Part shown: positions 40,234-51,396 of the stretch, piece after piece
How positions within the stretch are numbered: position 1 is the stretch's first letter
Layout: each line of letters opens with the position of its first letter
NCBI RefSeq assembly: GCF_001718695.1
Contig: NZ_CP013420.1
Span: 558,001 to 622,000, forward strand
Origin: Burkholderia ubonensis
GTDB lineage: Bacteria > Pseudomonadota > Gammaproteobacteria > Burkholderiales > Burkholderiaceae
Direction: 5' to 3'
DNA length: 64,000 bases
Program-made: the position numbers and the translations under genes
The notes under the pieces: model-generated
Database searches by the model: none
Seen by the model: the letters and a program-made list of their open reading frames with translations, nothing else
What the model was told of the DNA's origin: nothing

Positions 40234-41079
40234 TCAACGCGCCTGCGTCGCGTCGATGTCGAACGTGAACGCGCGCTCGAATGCGCCGGGACGGACGATG
40301 CGGTGCGAGCCGTCGTCGTCGCAGCGTTCCTTGATTTCCACCGTCAGCCGCACGCCTTCCTTCATCGTGACCCGCAGCGCGGTGGTGCCGCGCGTGCCGT
40401 ATTCGGGCGTCTCGATGAACGCGGCGGACAGCGCGCGCTCGCGCTCGAGCGGGATGCCCGTGTGCGGCAGCGCGTCGTCCGCGGCGATGTGCGGGTCGCG
40501 CATCAGCGCGATCAGGTCGTCGAGCGGGGGTGTCGGGTCGTCGGTCAGCAGCGTGCCGAGTTCGGCGCGCTTGCGCACCACTTTCGGCCAGGGCGTGTCG
40601 AGCCGCCCATTCGACAGCGCATGCACGCCGGCCGGCACGAGCACGGGCGCGTCGACGCCGGCCGCGTCCTCCGCCGCGCGGTTGCAGAACCACGCGAGCT
40701 CACGCCGCTTCCAGTCGCCGACCAGCAGGTTGAAGCCGTTGTACACCGCGGCATGCTCGGCGAGCCGTGCGAGGTAGTCGAGCGGCGCGACCGCTTGCCC
40801 GCCGAGGTAATCGGACACGAGCTTGCCGCGGGTCGGCGCGCCCGCGCGGATGTCGAACGGCGCGCGATAGTTCGTGAGCGCCGCGAAGCGGCCGTCGCGC
40901 GACACGCCGAGCCACGTGCCGCCGGCTTCGAGATCGCGGCCGGCCAGCAGGCCGGGCACATCCTCCCACCATGACAGCGGCGCACTGGTGCGACGGAAGA
41001 ACTCGTCGCGGTTGGCGACCAGGGTGAACACGGGACCGGCGGCGGCATCGGGCTGCCAGTCGAAGGCAATCAGACACAT
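40234..41079 (-). CDS. NRDE (TANGO2-like) family protein
   Basis: 281 residues. M-C-L-I-A-F-D-W at the N-terminus and V-A-N-R-D-E-F-F define the family, followed by A-G-G-T-W-L-G-V and A-L-T-N-Y-R. The N-terminal Cys2 suggests an Ntn-hydrolase-type fold; a role in heme or lipid handling is known only for eukaryotic relatives. Standalone gene, 76 bp downstream of the ygfZ stop on the same strand. Confidence 0.92.
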   Translation of the reverse strand: MCLIAFDWQPDAAAGPVFTLVANRDEFFRRTSAPLSWWEDVPGLLAGRDLEAGGTWLGVSRDGRFAALTNYRAPFDIRAGAPTRGKLVSDYLGGQAVAPLDYLARLAEHAAVYNGFNLLVGDWKRRELAWFCNRAAEDAAGVDAPVLVPAGVHALSNGRLDTPWPKVVRKRAELGTLLTDDPTPPLDDLIALMRDPHIAADDALPHTGIPLERERALSAAFIETPEYGTRGTTALRVTMKEGVRLTVEIKERCDDDGSHRIVRPGAFERAFTFDIDATQAR

Positions 41080-41155
41080 CGGGCAAATCTCTCGCTTCGA
41101 ACCTCGGCCGCCGGCCGCACCGCGCGGGCCGGCGCCTGAACATTGGGATGGCCGG

Positions 41156-42190
41156 TCAAGCCTCCGTCGGCCATGCGTAGGGCAGCGGCTCGAACGCGAG
41201 CGCCGGGCCGTCAGCCGCGCCGAGATGCACGCTGCCGCTTTCCAGCGCAGCGAGCTTGATCTCGACGAGTGCGTCGACGCCGCCGGCCGGTGCGGCCGCC
41301 GCGTTCACGACCATCCCGCACGGCTGGCTGGGGTCGTCGCTGTGGAACAGCTCGATGCCGGCGCGCACCGCATCGGTGTCGCCCGCGGCGTGCGCGAGCG
41401 CGGTGCGGCGCTTGATCGTGCCGCGATACTGGCTGCGGGCGACGATTTCCTGGCCCGGATAGCAGCCCTTGCGGAAATTCACCGCGCCGATCACGTCGAA
41501 ATTGATCATCTGCGGCACGAACTGCTCGACGGCCGGCTGCGTGACGCGCGGCTCGCCCGCGCGGATGTCGAGCCAGTCCCACACGGCCGGCGACACGGCG
41601 GGCAGCTTGCCGTCGAGCGCGGCGAGCCGCGCGTCGACTTCCGCGCGCGGCCCGATCCACAGGTAGCGCCGCTTGCCGGCGGCGTCCGGCATGCGGATCA
41701 GCGCGCCGGCGGGGCCGTCGACCTTCACGTGCACGCCGTCCGGCAGCGCGTCGAAGATGCCCGACAGCGCGGCGCGCACGTCGCCGGCGAAGCCGACCAC
41801 GGCAAGCGCGTCGCTGGCGTCCGCGAGCTTCGCCTTCGCGCGCAGCACGAACATCGACAGCCGCTTCTGCACCGCGGCCTGCACGTCCTTCGAGACCAGC
41901 AGGCGCACGTCATGGCCGGACCGCCAGGCGACGAACGATGCGAGCAGGCGCCCCTTCGGCGAGCAGTAGCCGGCGAGCCGCGCGCTCGCGGCGTCGAGGT
42001 GTTCGATGTCGTTGGTCAGCTGGGTGTGCAGGAACGTCGCGGCATCGTCGCCGGCGACGTCGATCACGCCGAACTGCGGCAGCGGCATGTATGCGCCCGC
42101 CGCGTCGAAATCGGCGGCCGGCGGACGGGGGAACACGGGAAGCGGGGCGGGTGCGGCCTGGGCAGCCGGTGAAGCGAACGGTGTGCTCAT
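41156..42190 (-). CDS. ygfZ: tRNA-modifying/Fe-S maintenance protein YgfZ
   Basis: 344 residues. The signature K-G-C-Y-P-G-Q-E-I-V-A-R is present in the second half, and the GcvT-like N-terminus has A-T-F-L-H-T-Q-L-T-N-D-I. YgfZ binds folate and helps repair or assemble certain iron-sulphur enzymes in the cytosol. Divergent from mltG with a 77-bp gap that should hold both promoters. Confidence 0.95.
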   Translation of the reverse strand: MSTPFASPAAQAAPAPLPVFPRPPAADFDAAGAYMPLPQFGVIDVAGDDAATFLHTQLTNDIEHLDAASARLAGYCSPKGRLLASFVAWRSGHDVRLLVSKDVQAAVQKRLSMFVLRAKAKLADASDALAVVGFAGDVRAALSGIFDALPDGVHVKVDGPAGALIRMPDAAGKRRYLWIGPRAEVDARLAALDGKLPAVSPAVWDWLDIRAGEPRVTQPAVEQFVPQMINFDVIGAVNFRKGCYPGQEIVARSQYRGTIKRRTALAHAAGDTDAVRAGIELFHSDDPSQPCGMVVNAAAAPAGGVDALVEIKLAALESGSVHLGAADGPALAFEPLPYAWPTEA

Positions 42191-42267
42191 GGAATGAGGG
42201 AACAGTCAACCCTGACTTTGACGGAGGCGAGCAAGTATTATATGGGTCTTACCTGAGTCACGTTTCC

Positions 42268-43287
42268 ATGTCCCTACTGAAGAAATGCGCCGCAACGGTC
42301 GCGGCGCTGGCCGTCGTTGTGGTCGCCGCCGGCGCGGGCGGCGCGTATTACTGGGCAACCCGCCCGCTGCTGCTCGGCGCCGCGCCGCTCGACGTCACGA
42401 TCAAGCCGCGCAGCAGCGTGAAGAGCGTCGCGCAGCAGCTCAAGCGCGGCGGCGTGCCCGTCGAGCCGTTCGCGTTCGTCGCGATGACGCGCGTGCTCGG
42501 CCTGTCCAGCCAGCTCAAATCCGGCAACTACGAATTCAAGAGCGGCATCACGCCTTACGACGTGCTGCAGAAGATCGCGCGCGGCGACGTCAACGAACAC
42601 GTCGCGACCGTGATCGAAGGCTGGACCTTCAAGCGGATGCGCGCGGAACTCGACGGGAATCCGGATCTCGTGCACACGACCGCCGGCATGAGCGACGCCG
42701 ACCTGCTGCGCGCGATCGGCGCGCCGGACAGCGCGGTCAGGCGGGGCAGCGGCGAAGGGCTGTTCTTTCCCGATACCTACCTGTTCGACAAGGGCACGGT
42801 CGACCTGAACATCTACCGGCGCGCGTACCGCCTGATGCAGACGCGTCTCGACGAGGCATGGGCGGCGCGCGCGCCGGGCCTGCCGTACAAGACGCCTTAC
42901 GAAGCGCTGACAGTCGCGTCGATCGTCGAGAAGGAAACCGGGCATGCGGCGGACCGCGCGTTCGTCGCGGCGGTGTTCGCGAACCGGCTGCGCATCGGCA
43001 TGCCGCTGCAGACCGATCCGTCGGTGATCTACGGGCTCGGCGACGCGTACGACGGCCGCCTGCGCAAGCGCGACCTGCAGGCCGACACTCCCTACAATAC
43101 GTACACCCGGCGCGGGCTGCCGCCGACGCCGATCGCACTGCCCGGCGTCGCGGCACTGCAGGCGGCGATCAATCCGGCGGCGACGAGCGCGCTCTACTTC
43201 GTCGCGAAGGGCGACGGCACGAGCGTGTTTTCCGACTCGCTCAACGACCACAACAAGGCCGTGGACAAATACATACGAGGTCAATAA
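42268..43287 (+). CDS. mltG: Endolytic murein transglycosylase MltG
   Basis: 339 residues. One N-terminal TM helix ([18 protein letters not shown]), a LysM-like part (V-K-S-V-A-Q-Q-L) and the YceG domain with E-G-L-F-F-P-D-T-Y, the catalytic region A-S-I-V-E-K-E-T-G and L-P-P-T-P-I. It cuts nascent glycan strands at the inner membrane. The stop overlaps the tmk start by one base (TAATG). Confidence 0.95.
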   Translation: MSLLKKCAATVAALAVVVVAAGAGGAYYWATRPLLLGAAPLDVTIKPRSSVKSVAQQLKRGGVPVEPFAFVAMTRVLGLSSQLKSGNYEFKSGITPYDVLQKIARGDVNEHVATVIEGWTFKRMRAELDGNPDLVHTTAGMSDADLLRAIGAPDSAVRRGSGEGLFFPDTYLFDKGTVDLNIYRRAYRLMQTRLDEAWAARAPGLPYKTPYEALTVASIVEKETGHAADRAFVAAVFANRLRIGMPLQTDPSVIYGLGDAYDGRLRKRDLQADTPYNTYTRRGLPPTPIALPGVAALQAAINPAATSALYFVAKGDGTSVFSDSLNDHNKAVDKYIRGQ

Positions 43288-43907
43288 TGGCGCGCGGTAG
43301 ATTCATCACGTTCGAAGGCATCGACGGGGCGGGGAAGACCACCCACCTCGAATGGTTTTGCGAACGGCTCCAGGACAAGCTGGCCGGCGCCGGCCGGCAG
43401 GTCGTCGTCACGCGCGAGCCGGGCGGCACGCAGCTCGGCGAGAAGCTGCGCGAGATCCTGCTGAACCAGCCGATGGACCTCGAGACCGAGGCGCTGCTGA
43501 TGTTCGCCGCACGGCGCGAGCACCTCGCGCTCGTGATCGAGCCCGCGCTCGCGCGCGGCGACTGGGTCGTGTCCGACCGCTTCACCGACGCGACGTTCGC
43601 GTACCAGGGCGGCGGCCGCGGGCTGCCGCGCGACAAGCTCGAGGCGCTCGAGCGCTGGGTGCAGGGCGGCTTCCAGCCGGACCTGACCGTGCTGTTCGAC
43701 GTCGCGCCGCAGGTCGCGAGCGAGCGGCGCGGCGCGGCGCGGATGCCCGACAAGTTCGAGAGCGAATCCGACGCGTTTTTCGCGCGCACGCGCGGCGAAT
43801 ACCTGCGGCGCGCGGCCGAGGCGCCGCAGCGCTTCGCGATCGTCGATGCGACGCAGTCGATCCCCGAGATCCGCAGGCAGCTCGAAGGCGTGCTCGCCGC
43901 GCTGTAA
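43287..43907 (+). CDS. tmk: Thymidylate kinase
   Basis: 206 residues. P-loop [11 protein letters not shown], the D-R-x motif [17 protein letters not shown] and T-R-E-P-G-G-T identify dTMP kinase, which makes dTDP for DNA synthesis. Second gene of the mltG-tmk-holB-tatD run. Confidence 0.97.
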   Translation: MARGRFITFEGIDGAGKTTHLEWFCERLQDKLAGAGRQVVVTREPGGTQLGEKLREILLNQPMDLETEALLMFAARREHLALVIEPALARGDWVVSDRFTDATFAYQGGGRGLPRDKLEALERWVQGGFQPDLTVLFDVAPQVASERRGAARMPDKFESESDAFFARTRGEYLRRAAEAPQRFAIVDATQSIPEIRRQLEGVLAAL

Positions 43908-43943
43908 CTCCGGACGGCCGCTTCGCTTACCTTTGGAACACAC

Positions 43944-44972
43944 ATGATCTATCCGTGGCAGACCGACGACTGGAACCGCCTGCAGCAACTGCGCGCGCAA
44001 TGGCCGCATGCGCTGCTGCTGCACGGCCAGGCCGGGATCGGCAAGCTGCAGTTCGCGCAGCATCTCGCGCAGGGCTTCCTGTGCGAAACCCCGCAAACGA
44101 ACGGCGAGCCGTGCGGCGCGTGCGCGGCCTGCACGTGGTTCGTGCAGGGCAACCATCCCGACTACCGGATCGTGCTGCCGGAAGCGCTCGCCGGCGAAGC
44201 GCCGGGCGCGGCGGATGACGCCAAGCCGGCGGACGCCGACGACGGCGGCAAGAAGACCCGCGCGCCGAGCAAGGAAATCAAGATCGAGCAGGTGCGCGCG
44301 CTGCTGGATTTCTGCGGCGTCGGCTCGCACCGCGGCGGGGCGCGCGTCGTCGTGCTGTATCCGGCCGAGGCGCTGAACGTCGCCGCGTCGAACGCGCTGC
44401 TGAAGACGCTGGAGGAGCCGCCGGCGGGCGTCGTGTTCCTGCTCGTGTCGGCGCGCATCGACCGCCTGCTGCCGACCATCATCAGCCGCTGCCGGCAATG
44501 GCCGATGACGGTGCCGGCGCCGGACGAGGCCGCCGCGTGGCTGGCCGCGCAGGGCGTCGCGGACGCGCCGGCGCTGCTGGCCGAGGCGGGCGGCGCGCCG
44601 CTCGCGGCGCTGGCGCTGGCGAGCGACGAGAACCGGCCGCTGCGCGACTTCACGCTCGGCCAGCTCGCGGCCGGCGCGGGGTGCGACCCGTTCGCGTGCG
44701 GCGAGGCGCTGCAGAAGCTGCCGGTGCCGCTCGTGCTCGGCTGGCTGCAGCGCTGGCTGTACGACCTGCTCGCGCAGCGGATGGCGGGCGCGCCGCGCTA
44801 TTTCCCGGTCCATGCCGCCGCGCTCGCGCGCTGCGCGGACGCGCTCGACGCGAATGCGTTCGCGCGCTTCATGAAGACCGTGACGCGCCAGCGGATGGTC
44901 GAGAACCATCCGCTCAATGCGCGGCTGGTATTCGAGGAACTGTTTCTCGGATATCGTGAAATGTTCGAGTGA
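43944..44972 (+). CDS. holB: DNA polymerase III delta' subunit
   Basis: 342 residues. P-loop-like H-G-Q-A-G-I-G-K-L, four cysteines of a zinc module (C-E-T ... C-G-A-C-A-A-C), L-L-K-T-L-E-E-P-P and S-R-C-R match delta', part of the clamp loader. An acidic, alanine-rich insert near residues 85-110 is common in Burkholderia proteins. Follows tmk by 36 bp. Confidence 0.96.
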   Translation: MIYPWQTDDWNRLQQLRAQWPHALLLHGQAGIGKLQFAQHLAQGFLCETPQTNGEPCGACAACTWFVQGNHPDYRIVLPEALAGEAPGAADDAKPADADDGGKKTRAPSKEIKIEQVRALLDFCGVGSHRGGARVVVLYPAEALNVAASNALLKTLEEPPAGVVFLLVSARIDRLLPTIISRCRQWPMTVPAPDEAAAWLAAQGVADAPALLAEAGGAPLAALALASDENRPLRDFTLGQLAAGAGCDPFACGEALQKLPVPLVLGWLQRWLYDLLAQRMAGAPRYFPVHAAALARCADALDANAFARFMKTVTRQRMVENHPLNARLVFEELFLGYREMFE

Positions 44973-45061
44973 GCGCCGGCAAGCGGCTCGACCGCGCACA
45001 GGGCGCATAACCGGCGGCGCGGGCCCGAGCGGCCGCCCGTCACCCGCATTCAGGAAACACG

Positions 45062-45841
45062 ATGTTCGTCGATTCTCACTGCCACATCAATTTCAAGGGT
45101 CTCGCGGACCGCCTGCCGGCGGTGCTCGAGAACATGCGCGAGCACGACGTCACGCACGCGCTGTGCGTGTCCGTCGATTTCGAGACCTTGCCCGAGGTGC
45201 TCGCGATCGCGCAGGCGCACGACAACGTCTATGCGTCGGTCGGCGTGCACCCCGACCACGAGGACGCACAGGAGCCGACGCTCGCCGAGCTGATCGAGCT
45301 GGCCGCGCACCCGAAGGTCGTCGCGATCGGCGAGACGGGCCTCGACTACTACCGCCTCGAAGGCCGCTCGATCGCCGACATGGAATGGCAGCGCGAGCGC
45401 TTCCGCACGCACATTCGCGCCGCGCACGCGACGCTGAAGCCGTTGATCATCCACACGCGGTCGTCGTCGGAGGACACGCTGCGGATCATGGCCGAGGAGC
45501 GCGCGGAGGTGCCGGGCGGCGTGATGCACTGCTTCACCGAGCCGTGGCCGGTCGCCGAGCAGGCGCTCGCGCAGAACTTCCACATCTCGCTGTCGGGGAT
45601 CGTCACGTTCAAGAACGCGACCGACGTGCAGGACGTCGCGCGCCGCGTGCCGCTCGACCGGCTGCTGATCGAGACCGATTCGCCGTATCTCGCGCCGGTG
45701 CCGTATCGCGGCAAGCCGAATGAACCTGCGTACGTCAGCCATGTCGGACGCTTTATCGCATCCGAGCGCGGCATCGCCGTCGAGGCGCTGGCCGATGCGA
45801 CGACGCAGAACTTTTTCCGGCTGTTCAAGATCGCCCGCTGA
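45062..45841 (+). CDS. tatD: TatD-family metal-dependent DNase
   Basis: 259 residues. F-V-D-S-H-C-H-I supplies the first metal ligands, then G-V-H-P, I-G-E-T-G-L-D-Y-Y, I-I-H-T-R, V-M-H-C-F and L-L-I-E-T-D-S-P-Y. TatD/YcfH hydrolases degrade DNA ends or oxidised DNA. The position after holB is typical. Confidence 0.95.
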   Translation: MFVDSHCHINFKGLADRLPAVLENMREHDVTHALCVSVDFETLPEVLAIAQAHDNVYASVGVHPDHEDAQEPTLAELIELAAHPKVVAIGETGLDYYRLEGRSIADMEWQRERFRTHIRAAHATLKPLIIHTRSSSEDTLRIMAEERAEVPGGVMHCFTEPWPVAEQALAQNFHISLSGIVTFKNATDVQDVARRVPLDRLLIETDSPYLAPVPYRGKPNEPAYVSHVGRFIASERGIAVEALADATTQNFFRLFKIAR

Positions 45842-45887
45842 CGGCGGTGCGACGCAGCCGACAACCCAGGGGAAGGAGCCCACAACA

Positions 45888-46592
45888 ATGACCAAGCCGA
45901 TCAAACATCTGCCGAAACGTGCGCTCGCCGCCGCGCTGGTCGCGGGCGGGCTGTTCGCGGCCGCCGGCGCGCACGCGGAGTCGCTCGAAGCGATCGTCAA
46001 GGCGGTCAAGTTCGACGACATTGCCGACATCGGCAAGCAGTTGAAGAACGGCCTTGATCCGAACACGCTCGCGCCGAACGGCGATCCGCTCATCGTGATC
46101 GCCGCGCGCGAGAAGTCCGACAAGGTGGCGGCGGCGCTCGCCGCGGCGCCGAACGTCGACCTCGAGAAGGAAGACAAGGCGGGCGAGAACGCGCTGATGC
46201 TCGCGTCGCTGAACGGCGACGTCGGTCTCGTGAAGCTCCTGATCGACAAGGGCGCGGAGGTCAGCAAGAAGGGCTGGGCGCCGCTGCACTACGCGGCCAC
46301 CAACGGCCAGGATGCGGTCGTCAAGGTGCTGCTCGACCATGACGCGTACATCGACACGGCATCGCCGAACGGCACGACGCCGCTGATGATGGCGGCGCGC
46401 GGCAACCATGCGTCGACGGTGAATCTGCTGCTCGACCAGGGCGCCGATCCGCAGGTGAAGAACCAGCTCGGCATCACCGCGCTGGAGTTCGCGAAGCATT
46501 ACAAGGCGCCGGATGCGATCGACATCCTGAGCAAGCGCACCGAGCGCATCGGGGCGGCGACGCCGGGCAATGCCCAAAAGAGTGCAAAATAG
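45888..46592 (+). CDS. Exported ankyrin-repeat protein
   Basis: 234 residues; GGAAGGAG lies before the ATG. Residues 1-30 are a signal peptide (A-L-A-A-A-L-V-A-G-G-L-F-A-A-A-G-A-H-A). They are followed by about five ankyrin repeats (E-N-A-L-M-L-A-S-L-N-G-D-V-G-L-V-K-L-L-I, W-A-P-L-H-Y-A-A-T-N-G). Periplasmic protein-protein contact is the probable role. 46 bp after tatD, so possibly cotranscribed. Confidence 0.9.
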   Translation: MTKPIKHLPKRALAAALVAGGLFAAAGAHAESLEAIVKAVKFDDIADIGKQLKNGLDPNTLAPNGDPLIVIAAREKSDKVAAALAAAPNVDLEKEDKAGENALMLASLNGDVGLVKLLIDKGAEVSKKGWAPLHYAATNGQDAVVKVLLDHDAYIDTASPNGTTPLMMAARGNHASTVNLLLDQGADPQVKNQLGITALEFAKHYKAPDAIDILSKRTERIGAATPGNAQKSAK

Positions 46593-46658
46593 CGGTTTTG
46601 GGCGCGGCAGCTAGGTGCGGCCGGCGGCGCCTCGGATCGCTTTGACATAAGGAACACC

Positions 46659-47015
46659 ATGTTGCGGGCTATGTTTTGTGCCGCGGCGTTCGCCGTGCCG
46701 TTGTCGGCGGCGGCTTTCACGGGCGCGGATCTCGATCGGCTGTGCGCGAAGACGGACGTGAAGTCGCGGGCGTCGTGCGCGGCCTACATCGAAGGCGCCG
46801 CCGACGGCGTCTACAACACGATCGATGCGATCGGCGGCACCACCGGGCCGCGGGTCGGCCAGTATTTCTGCCTGCCGCCCGACATCAAGGCGCAGCAGAT
46901 GACCGACGCGGTGCGCAAGTACATCGCGGAGAATCCGAAGCTGGCCGACTACAACGCGAGCACCGCGGTGTCGCTCGGTCTCGGCAAGGCGTTTCCCTGC
47001 AGGGGCGGCAACTGA
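46659..47015 (+). CDS. Rap1a/Tai-like exported small protein
   Basis: 118 residues. Signal peptide M-L-R-A-M-F-C-A-A-A-F-A-V-P-L-S-A-A-A-F. The pattern L-D-R-L-C-x-K ... C-A-A-Y-I-E-G-A-A-D-G-V and F-C-L-P with C near the end fits the Rap1a/Tai fold, first known as T6SS immunity proteins in Serratia but common as orphan periplasmic proteins. No effector lies beside it here. Confidence 0.75.
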   Translation: MLRAMFCAAAFAVPLSAAAFTGADLDRLCAKTDVKSRASCAAYIEGAADGVYNTIDAIGGTTGPRVGQYFCLPPDIKAQQMTDAVRKYIAENPKLADYNASTAVSLGLGKAFPCRGGN

Positions 47016-47115
47016 ACTGAAGCCGTGTCCGGGCGCGGGCTGCGCCCGGGCGTCGCCGATGCATCCAGGACGAGGCGCATGATGCGCCTCCTGAACCGAA
47101 GAGGCTCAGGCGTCG

Positions 47116-48288
47116 ATGATTTCACTCGAGGAACTGCGGCGCATCGCCGATGCGCCATTGCATTCGTGGCTCGGCACGCTGATCGTGTCGGCCGTCATCC
47201 TGCTGGTCGGCGCGGCCGCGCACCGGATCGGCGCGCGCATCGTCAAGCGCATCGCGAGCCCCTATCCGATGCTGAGCGTGGAACTGCGCTACATCGACAA
47301 GCCGTCGCTCGTCACGCTCGCGCTGCTCGCGCTCGAATTCGTATGGCTGCAGGCCGACGACGGCGTGCCGTTCGTGCGCGGCATGCGCGCCGCGGCGGCC
47401 GTCGGCACGATCGTGGCGCTGACCTGGCTGCTCGTGCGGCTCGCGGCCGCGGTCTGCGAGGCGATCATCCAGGCCCATCCGCTGGACACGGCGGACAACC
47501 TGCAGGCGCGTCGCATCCATACGCAGGCGCGCGTGCTGTCGCGGACCGTGATGGTGCTGATCGTGATCGTCGGCACCGGCGCCGCGCTGATGACGTTCCC
47601 GAACGTGCGCCAGGTCGGCGCGAGCCTGCTCGCGTCGGCCGGGGTCGCGGGCCTCGTCGCCGGCATCGCCGCGCGCCCGGTGCTCGGCAACCTGATCGCA
47701 GGCCTGCAGATCGCGCTGACGCAGCCGATCCGGCTCGACGACGTCGTCGTGATCCAGGGCGAGTGGGGGCGCATCGAGGAAATCACCGGCACCTACGTGT
47801 CGGTGCGACTGTGGGACCAGCGGCGGCTCGTCGTGCCGCTGCAATGGTTCATCGAGAATCCGTTCGCGAACTGGACGCGCAACAGTGCCGAAATCATCGG
47901 CACGGTGTTCCTGTCCGTCGACTACCGGACGCCGCTCGCGCCGCTGCGCGAGGAGCTCGCGCGGCTCGTCCAGGGCGCGCCCGAATGGGACGGCCGCGTG
48001 CAGGTGCTGCAGGTGACCGACGCGACCGAGCGCACGATGCAGTTGCGCGCGCTCGTCAGCGCGGCGGATTCGTCGCTGTGCTTCGACCTGCGCTGCCGCG
48101 TGCGCGAGGGGCTGATCGCGTACATCCAGTCGCATTACCCGCAGTGCCTGCCGCGCAGCCGCACCGAACTGTTTCCGCACGCCTCGGCGCCGGACGCGCC
48201 GAATCCCGCACGCCCGCGCGAACGCGCGCCTGCCGCCAGCACGGCGGCGAATACCGCGGCCGATCCGCAGGCCGTCGACGGACGCTGA
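47116..48288 (+). CDS. Mechanosensitive channel of the MscS family
   Basis: 390 residues. Four to five TM segments, then the pore-lining region (A-S-L-L-A-S-A-G-V-A-G-L-V-A-G-I-A-A), L-G-N-L-I-A-G-L-Q-I-A-L and the beta domain G-R-I-E-E-I-T-G-T-Y-V. It releases solutes under hypo-osmotic stress. The extra C-terminus is proline- and alanine-rich. Confidence 0.92.
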   Translation: MISLEELRRIADAPLHSWLGTLIVSAVILLVGAAAHRIGARIVKRIASPYPMLSVELRYIDKPSLVTLALLALEFVWLQADDGVPFVRGMRAAAAVGTIVALTWLLVRLAAAVCEAIIQAHPLDTADNLQARRIHTQARVLSRTVMVLIVIVGTGAALMTFPNVRQVGASLLASAGVAGLVAGIAARPVLGNLIAGLQIALTQPIRLDDVVVIQGEWGRIEEITGTYVSVRLWDQRRLVVPLQWFIENPFANWTRNSAEIIGTVFLSVDYRTPLAPLREELARLVQGAPEWDGRVQVLQVTDATERTMQLRALVSAADSSLCFDLRCRVREGLIAYIQSHYPQCLPRSRTELFPHASAPDAPNPARPRERAPAASTAANTAADPQAVDGR

Positions 48289-48301
48289 CCCGCCCCCGAT
48301 C

Positions 48302-49480
<1,179 letters not shown>

Positions 49481-49650
49481 CGCGCGGCGCGTCGTCCGCC
49501 GGGGCTCCGACCCCTGTATCGGCAGGGGGGGCGAGTGTATCCGGTCTGTAACAACACCCATAAAATGCAAGACCCCCGGTGCGTCCCGGCCGGATCGCCA
49601 ATAATGAGATATTCGGGCGGTGCTGCGCCGACCCTTTGGAGACGTGGATC

Positions 49651-50715
49651 ATGAGAATTGCCCAGATCGCCCCGCTGACCGAGTCGGTGCCGCCGAAGCT
49701 GTACGGCGGCACGGAGCGCGTCGTGTCGTACATCACCGAGGCGCTCGTCGACCTCGGTCACGACGTGACGCTGTTCGCGAGCGGCGATTCGACGACGCGC
49801 GCGAAGCTCGAGCCGGTGTGGCCGCGCGCGCTGCGGCTCGACTCGTCGATCCGCGACCGGATCGCGCCGCACATGCTGCTGATGGAAACGGTCGCGCGCC
49901 GCGCGAAGGACTTCGACGTCCTGCATTTCCACATGGACTATTACTCGTTCTCGGTCTTCAACCGCCAGGAAGTGCCGTACGTGACGACGCTGCACGGCCG
50001 GCTCGACCTGCCCGAGCAGCAGCCGGTGTTCGACACGTTCAACACGGCGCCGGTGATCTCGATCTCGAACGCGCAGCGCCAGCCGCTGCCGCAGGCGAAA
50101 TGGCTGACGACGGTCTATCACGGGCTGCCGGAGACGCTCTACACGCCGCAGCCGGTCGAGCCGCGCTATCTCGCGTTCCTCGGCCGCATCTCGCCGGAAA
50201 AGCGCGTCGACACGGCGATCCGCATCGCGCAGCAGTGCGGGCTGCCGATCAAGGTCGCCGCGAAGATCGACGCGGCCGACCAGGAGTATTTCGAACGCGA
50301 GATCAAGCCGCTGTTCGCGCTGCCGCACGTCGAATACATCGGCGAGATCGCCGATCACCAGAAAGCGGAATTCCTGTCGGGCGCGCATGCGCTGCTGTTC
50401 CCGATCGACTGGCCGGAGCCGTTCGGCCTCGTGATGGTCGAGGCGATGGCGTGCGGCACGCCGGTGATCGCGTTCAATCGCGGCTCGGTGCCGGAGGTGC
50501 TGGACGAGGGCGTGTCGGGCTTCATCGTCGAGGACGAGATCAGCGCGGTCGCGGCCGTCAACCGGCTGCACCTGCTGCCGCGCGCACGCGTGCGGCAGCG
50601 CTTCGAGGAGCGCTTCACGTCGCGCCGGATGGCGCAGCAGTACGTCGACGTCTATCAGTCGCTGATCCGCGCGCAGAAGCGCGCGCGTTTCAAGGTGATC
50701 GATTCGACGACCTGA
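49651..50715 (+). CDS. Glycosyltransferase family 4
   Basis: 354 residues. M-R-I-A-Q-I-A-P-L-T-E-S-V-P-P-K-L-Y-G-G-T-E-R-V-V is typical of GT4 enzymes of the UDP-glucose tetrahydrobiopterin transferase-like type, and E-P-F-G-L-V-M-V-E-A-M-A-C-G-T-P-V-I-A is the donor-binding end. Cytosolic sugar transfer; acceptor unknown. No neighbouring polysaccharide genes. Confidence 0.9.
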   Translation: MRIAQIAPLTESVPPKLYGGTERVVSYITEALVDLGHDVTLFASGDSTTRAKLEPVWPRALRLDSSIRDRIAPHMLLMETVARRAKDFDVLHFHMDYYSFSVFNRQEVPYVTTLHGRLDLPEQQPVFDTFNTAPVISISNAQRQPLPQAKWLTTVYHGLPETLYTPQPVEPRYLAFLGRISPEKRVDTAIRIAQQCGLPIKVAAKIDAADQEYFEREIKPLFALPHVEYIGEIADHQKAEFLSGAHALLFPIDWPEPFGLVMVEAMACGTPVIAFNRGSVPEVLDEGVSGFIVEDEISAVAAVNRLHLLPRARVRQRFEERFTSRRMAQQYVDVYQSLIRAQKRARFKVIDSTT

Positions 50716-50740
50716 CGCGTGGCGCGCAGGCGAAAAAAAA

Positions 50741-50768
50741 ACGGCGATGCCCGTGAGGGCATCGCCGT
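50741..50768 (-). terminator. Terminator between convergent genes
   Basis: ACGGCGATGCCC, loop, GGGCATCGCCGT; on the minus strand it is followed by a run of nine T. It serves the SYLF gene and, less strongly, the glycosyltransferase. Confidence 0.85.
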
Positions 50769-50808
50769 TTGCATATGGACTGCCCGCGCGGGGCGCGGGC
50801 AGCGTGCG

Positions 50809-51396
50809 TCAGATCTTCAGCTTGGTGACCTTCGTGCCGTTGATCGACACGTCGCCCATCAGGCCGGCGTTCGTCAGCACGAACACCTGCACCGGCGCGG
50901 TGGCCGTATTGGTGTCGACCGCGCCGTTCGCGCCCACCTTCACCAGCGCGACCGACGCGCCCGCGCCGGCGGCCCAGCCGTCCGAGCCGCGGAATTCGTT
51001 GAGCGATTCCTGCGTCATGAACAGGAACACGATCGCCTTCGATTGCGCGCCCGCCTGCAGGCCGACCGACAGCGACGACGTGTTGTAGTAGCCGACCGTG
51101 CTGCCGCCGACGCGCAGCGCGCCGTTGCCGGTCTGGCCGCCGACGATGAAGCCGGCCTGGAGCACTTCGGGGAACACCAGCACGCCGCGCGATTTCGCGA
51201 CGAGCTCACGCGAGCCCTTGACCGTGGAATACAGGCGCGACAGCGTCGCGTCGACGCTCGAATCGATCGCCTGGCGCTTCGACGCATTGGTCGCGGCGGT
51301 GTCGGGCTTGTCGGGGGTCGTGGTGCAACCGGCGAGCGCGAGGCTGCCGACGATGAGCGCGGCGGCGGCTTTCAGTGCGAGATTCCGTTTTTGCAT
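50809..51396 (-). CDS. SYLF (YSC84) domain lipoprotein
   Basis: 195 residues. L-A-L-A-G-C is a lipobox with Cys24, so the protein is lipid-anchored. R-G-V-L-V-F-P-E-V-L-Q-A-G-F-I-V-G-G and G-Y-Y-N-T-S-S-L-S-V-G-L-Q-A-G-A-Q are SYLF hallmarks. GGAG precedes the ATG by 7 bases. Related proteins bind phospholipid; exact job unknown. Confidence 0.92.
   Translation of the reverse strand: MQKRNLALKAAAALIVGSLALAGCTTTPDKPDTAATNASKRQAIDSSVDATLSRLYSTVKGSRELVAKSRGVLVFPEVLQAGFIVGGQTGNGALRVGGSTVGYYNTSSLSVGLQAGAQSKAIVFLFMTQESLNEFRGSDGWAAGAGASVALVKVGANGAVDTNTATAPVQVFVLTNAGLMGDVSINGTKVTKLKI

Noticed and set aside
39596..40693. 365-codon minus-strand frame across the lipase end, the GNAT gene and the NRDE gene
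   Set aside because: It overlaps real genes on both strands, is composed mainly of R, A and H, and has no family features.
43281..45008. Very long minus-strand open frame opposite tmk and holB (575 codons)
   Set aside because: It is antisense to two certain genes; its arginine- and alanine-rich translation is typical for the opposite strand of high-GC coding DNA.
46659..47015. T6SS immunity role for the Rap1a/Tai-like protein
   Set aside because: The fold is probably right, but no effector or T6SS gene is near and the gene lies in the stable core region, so immunity is not claimed.
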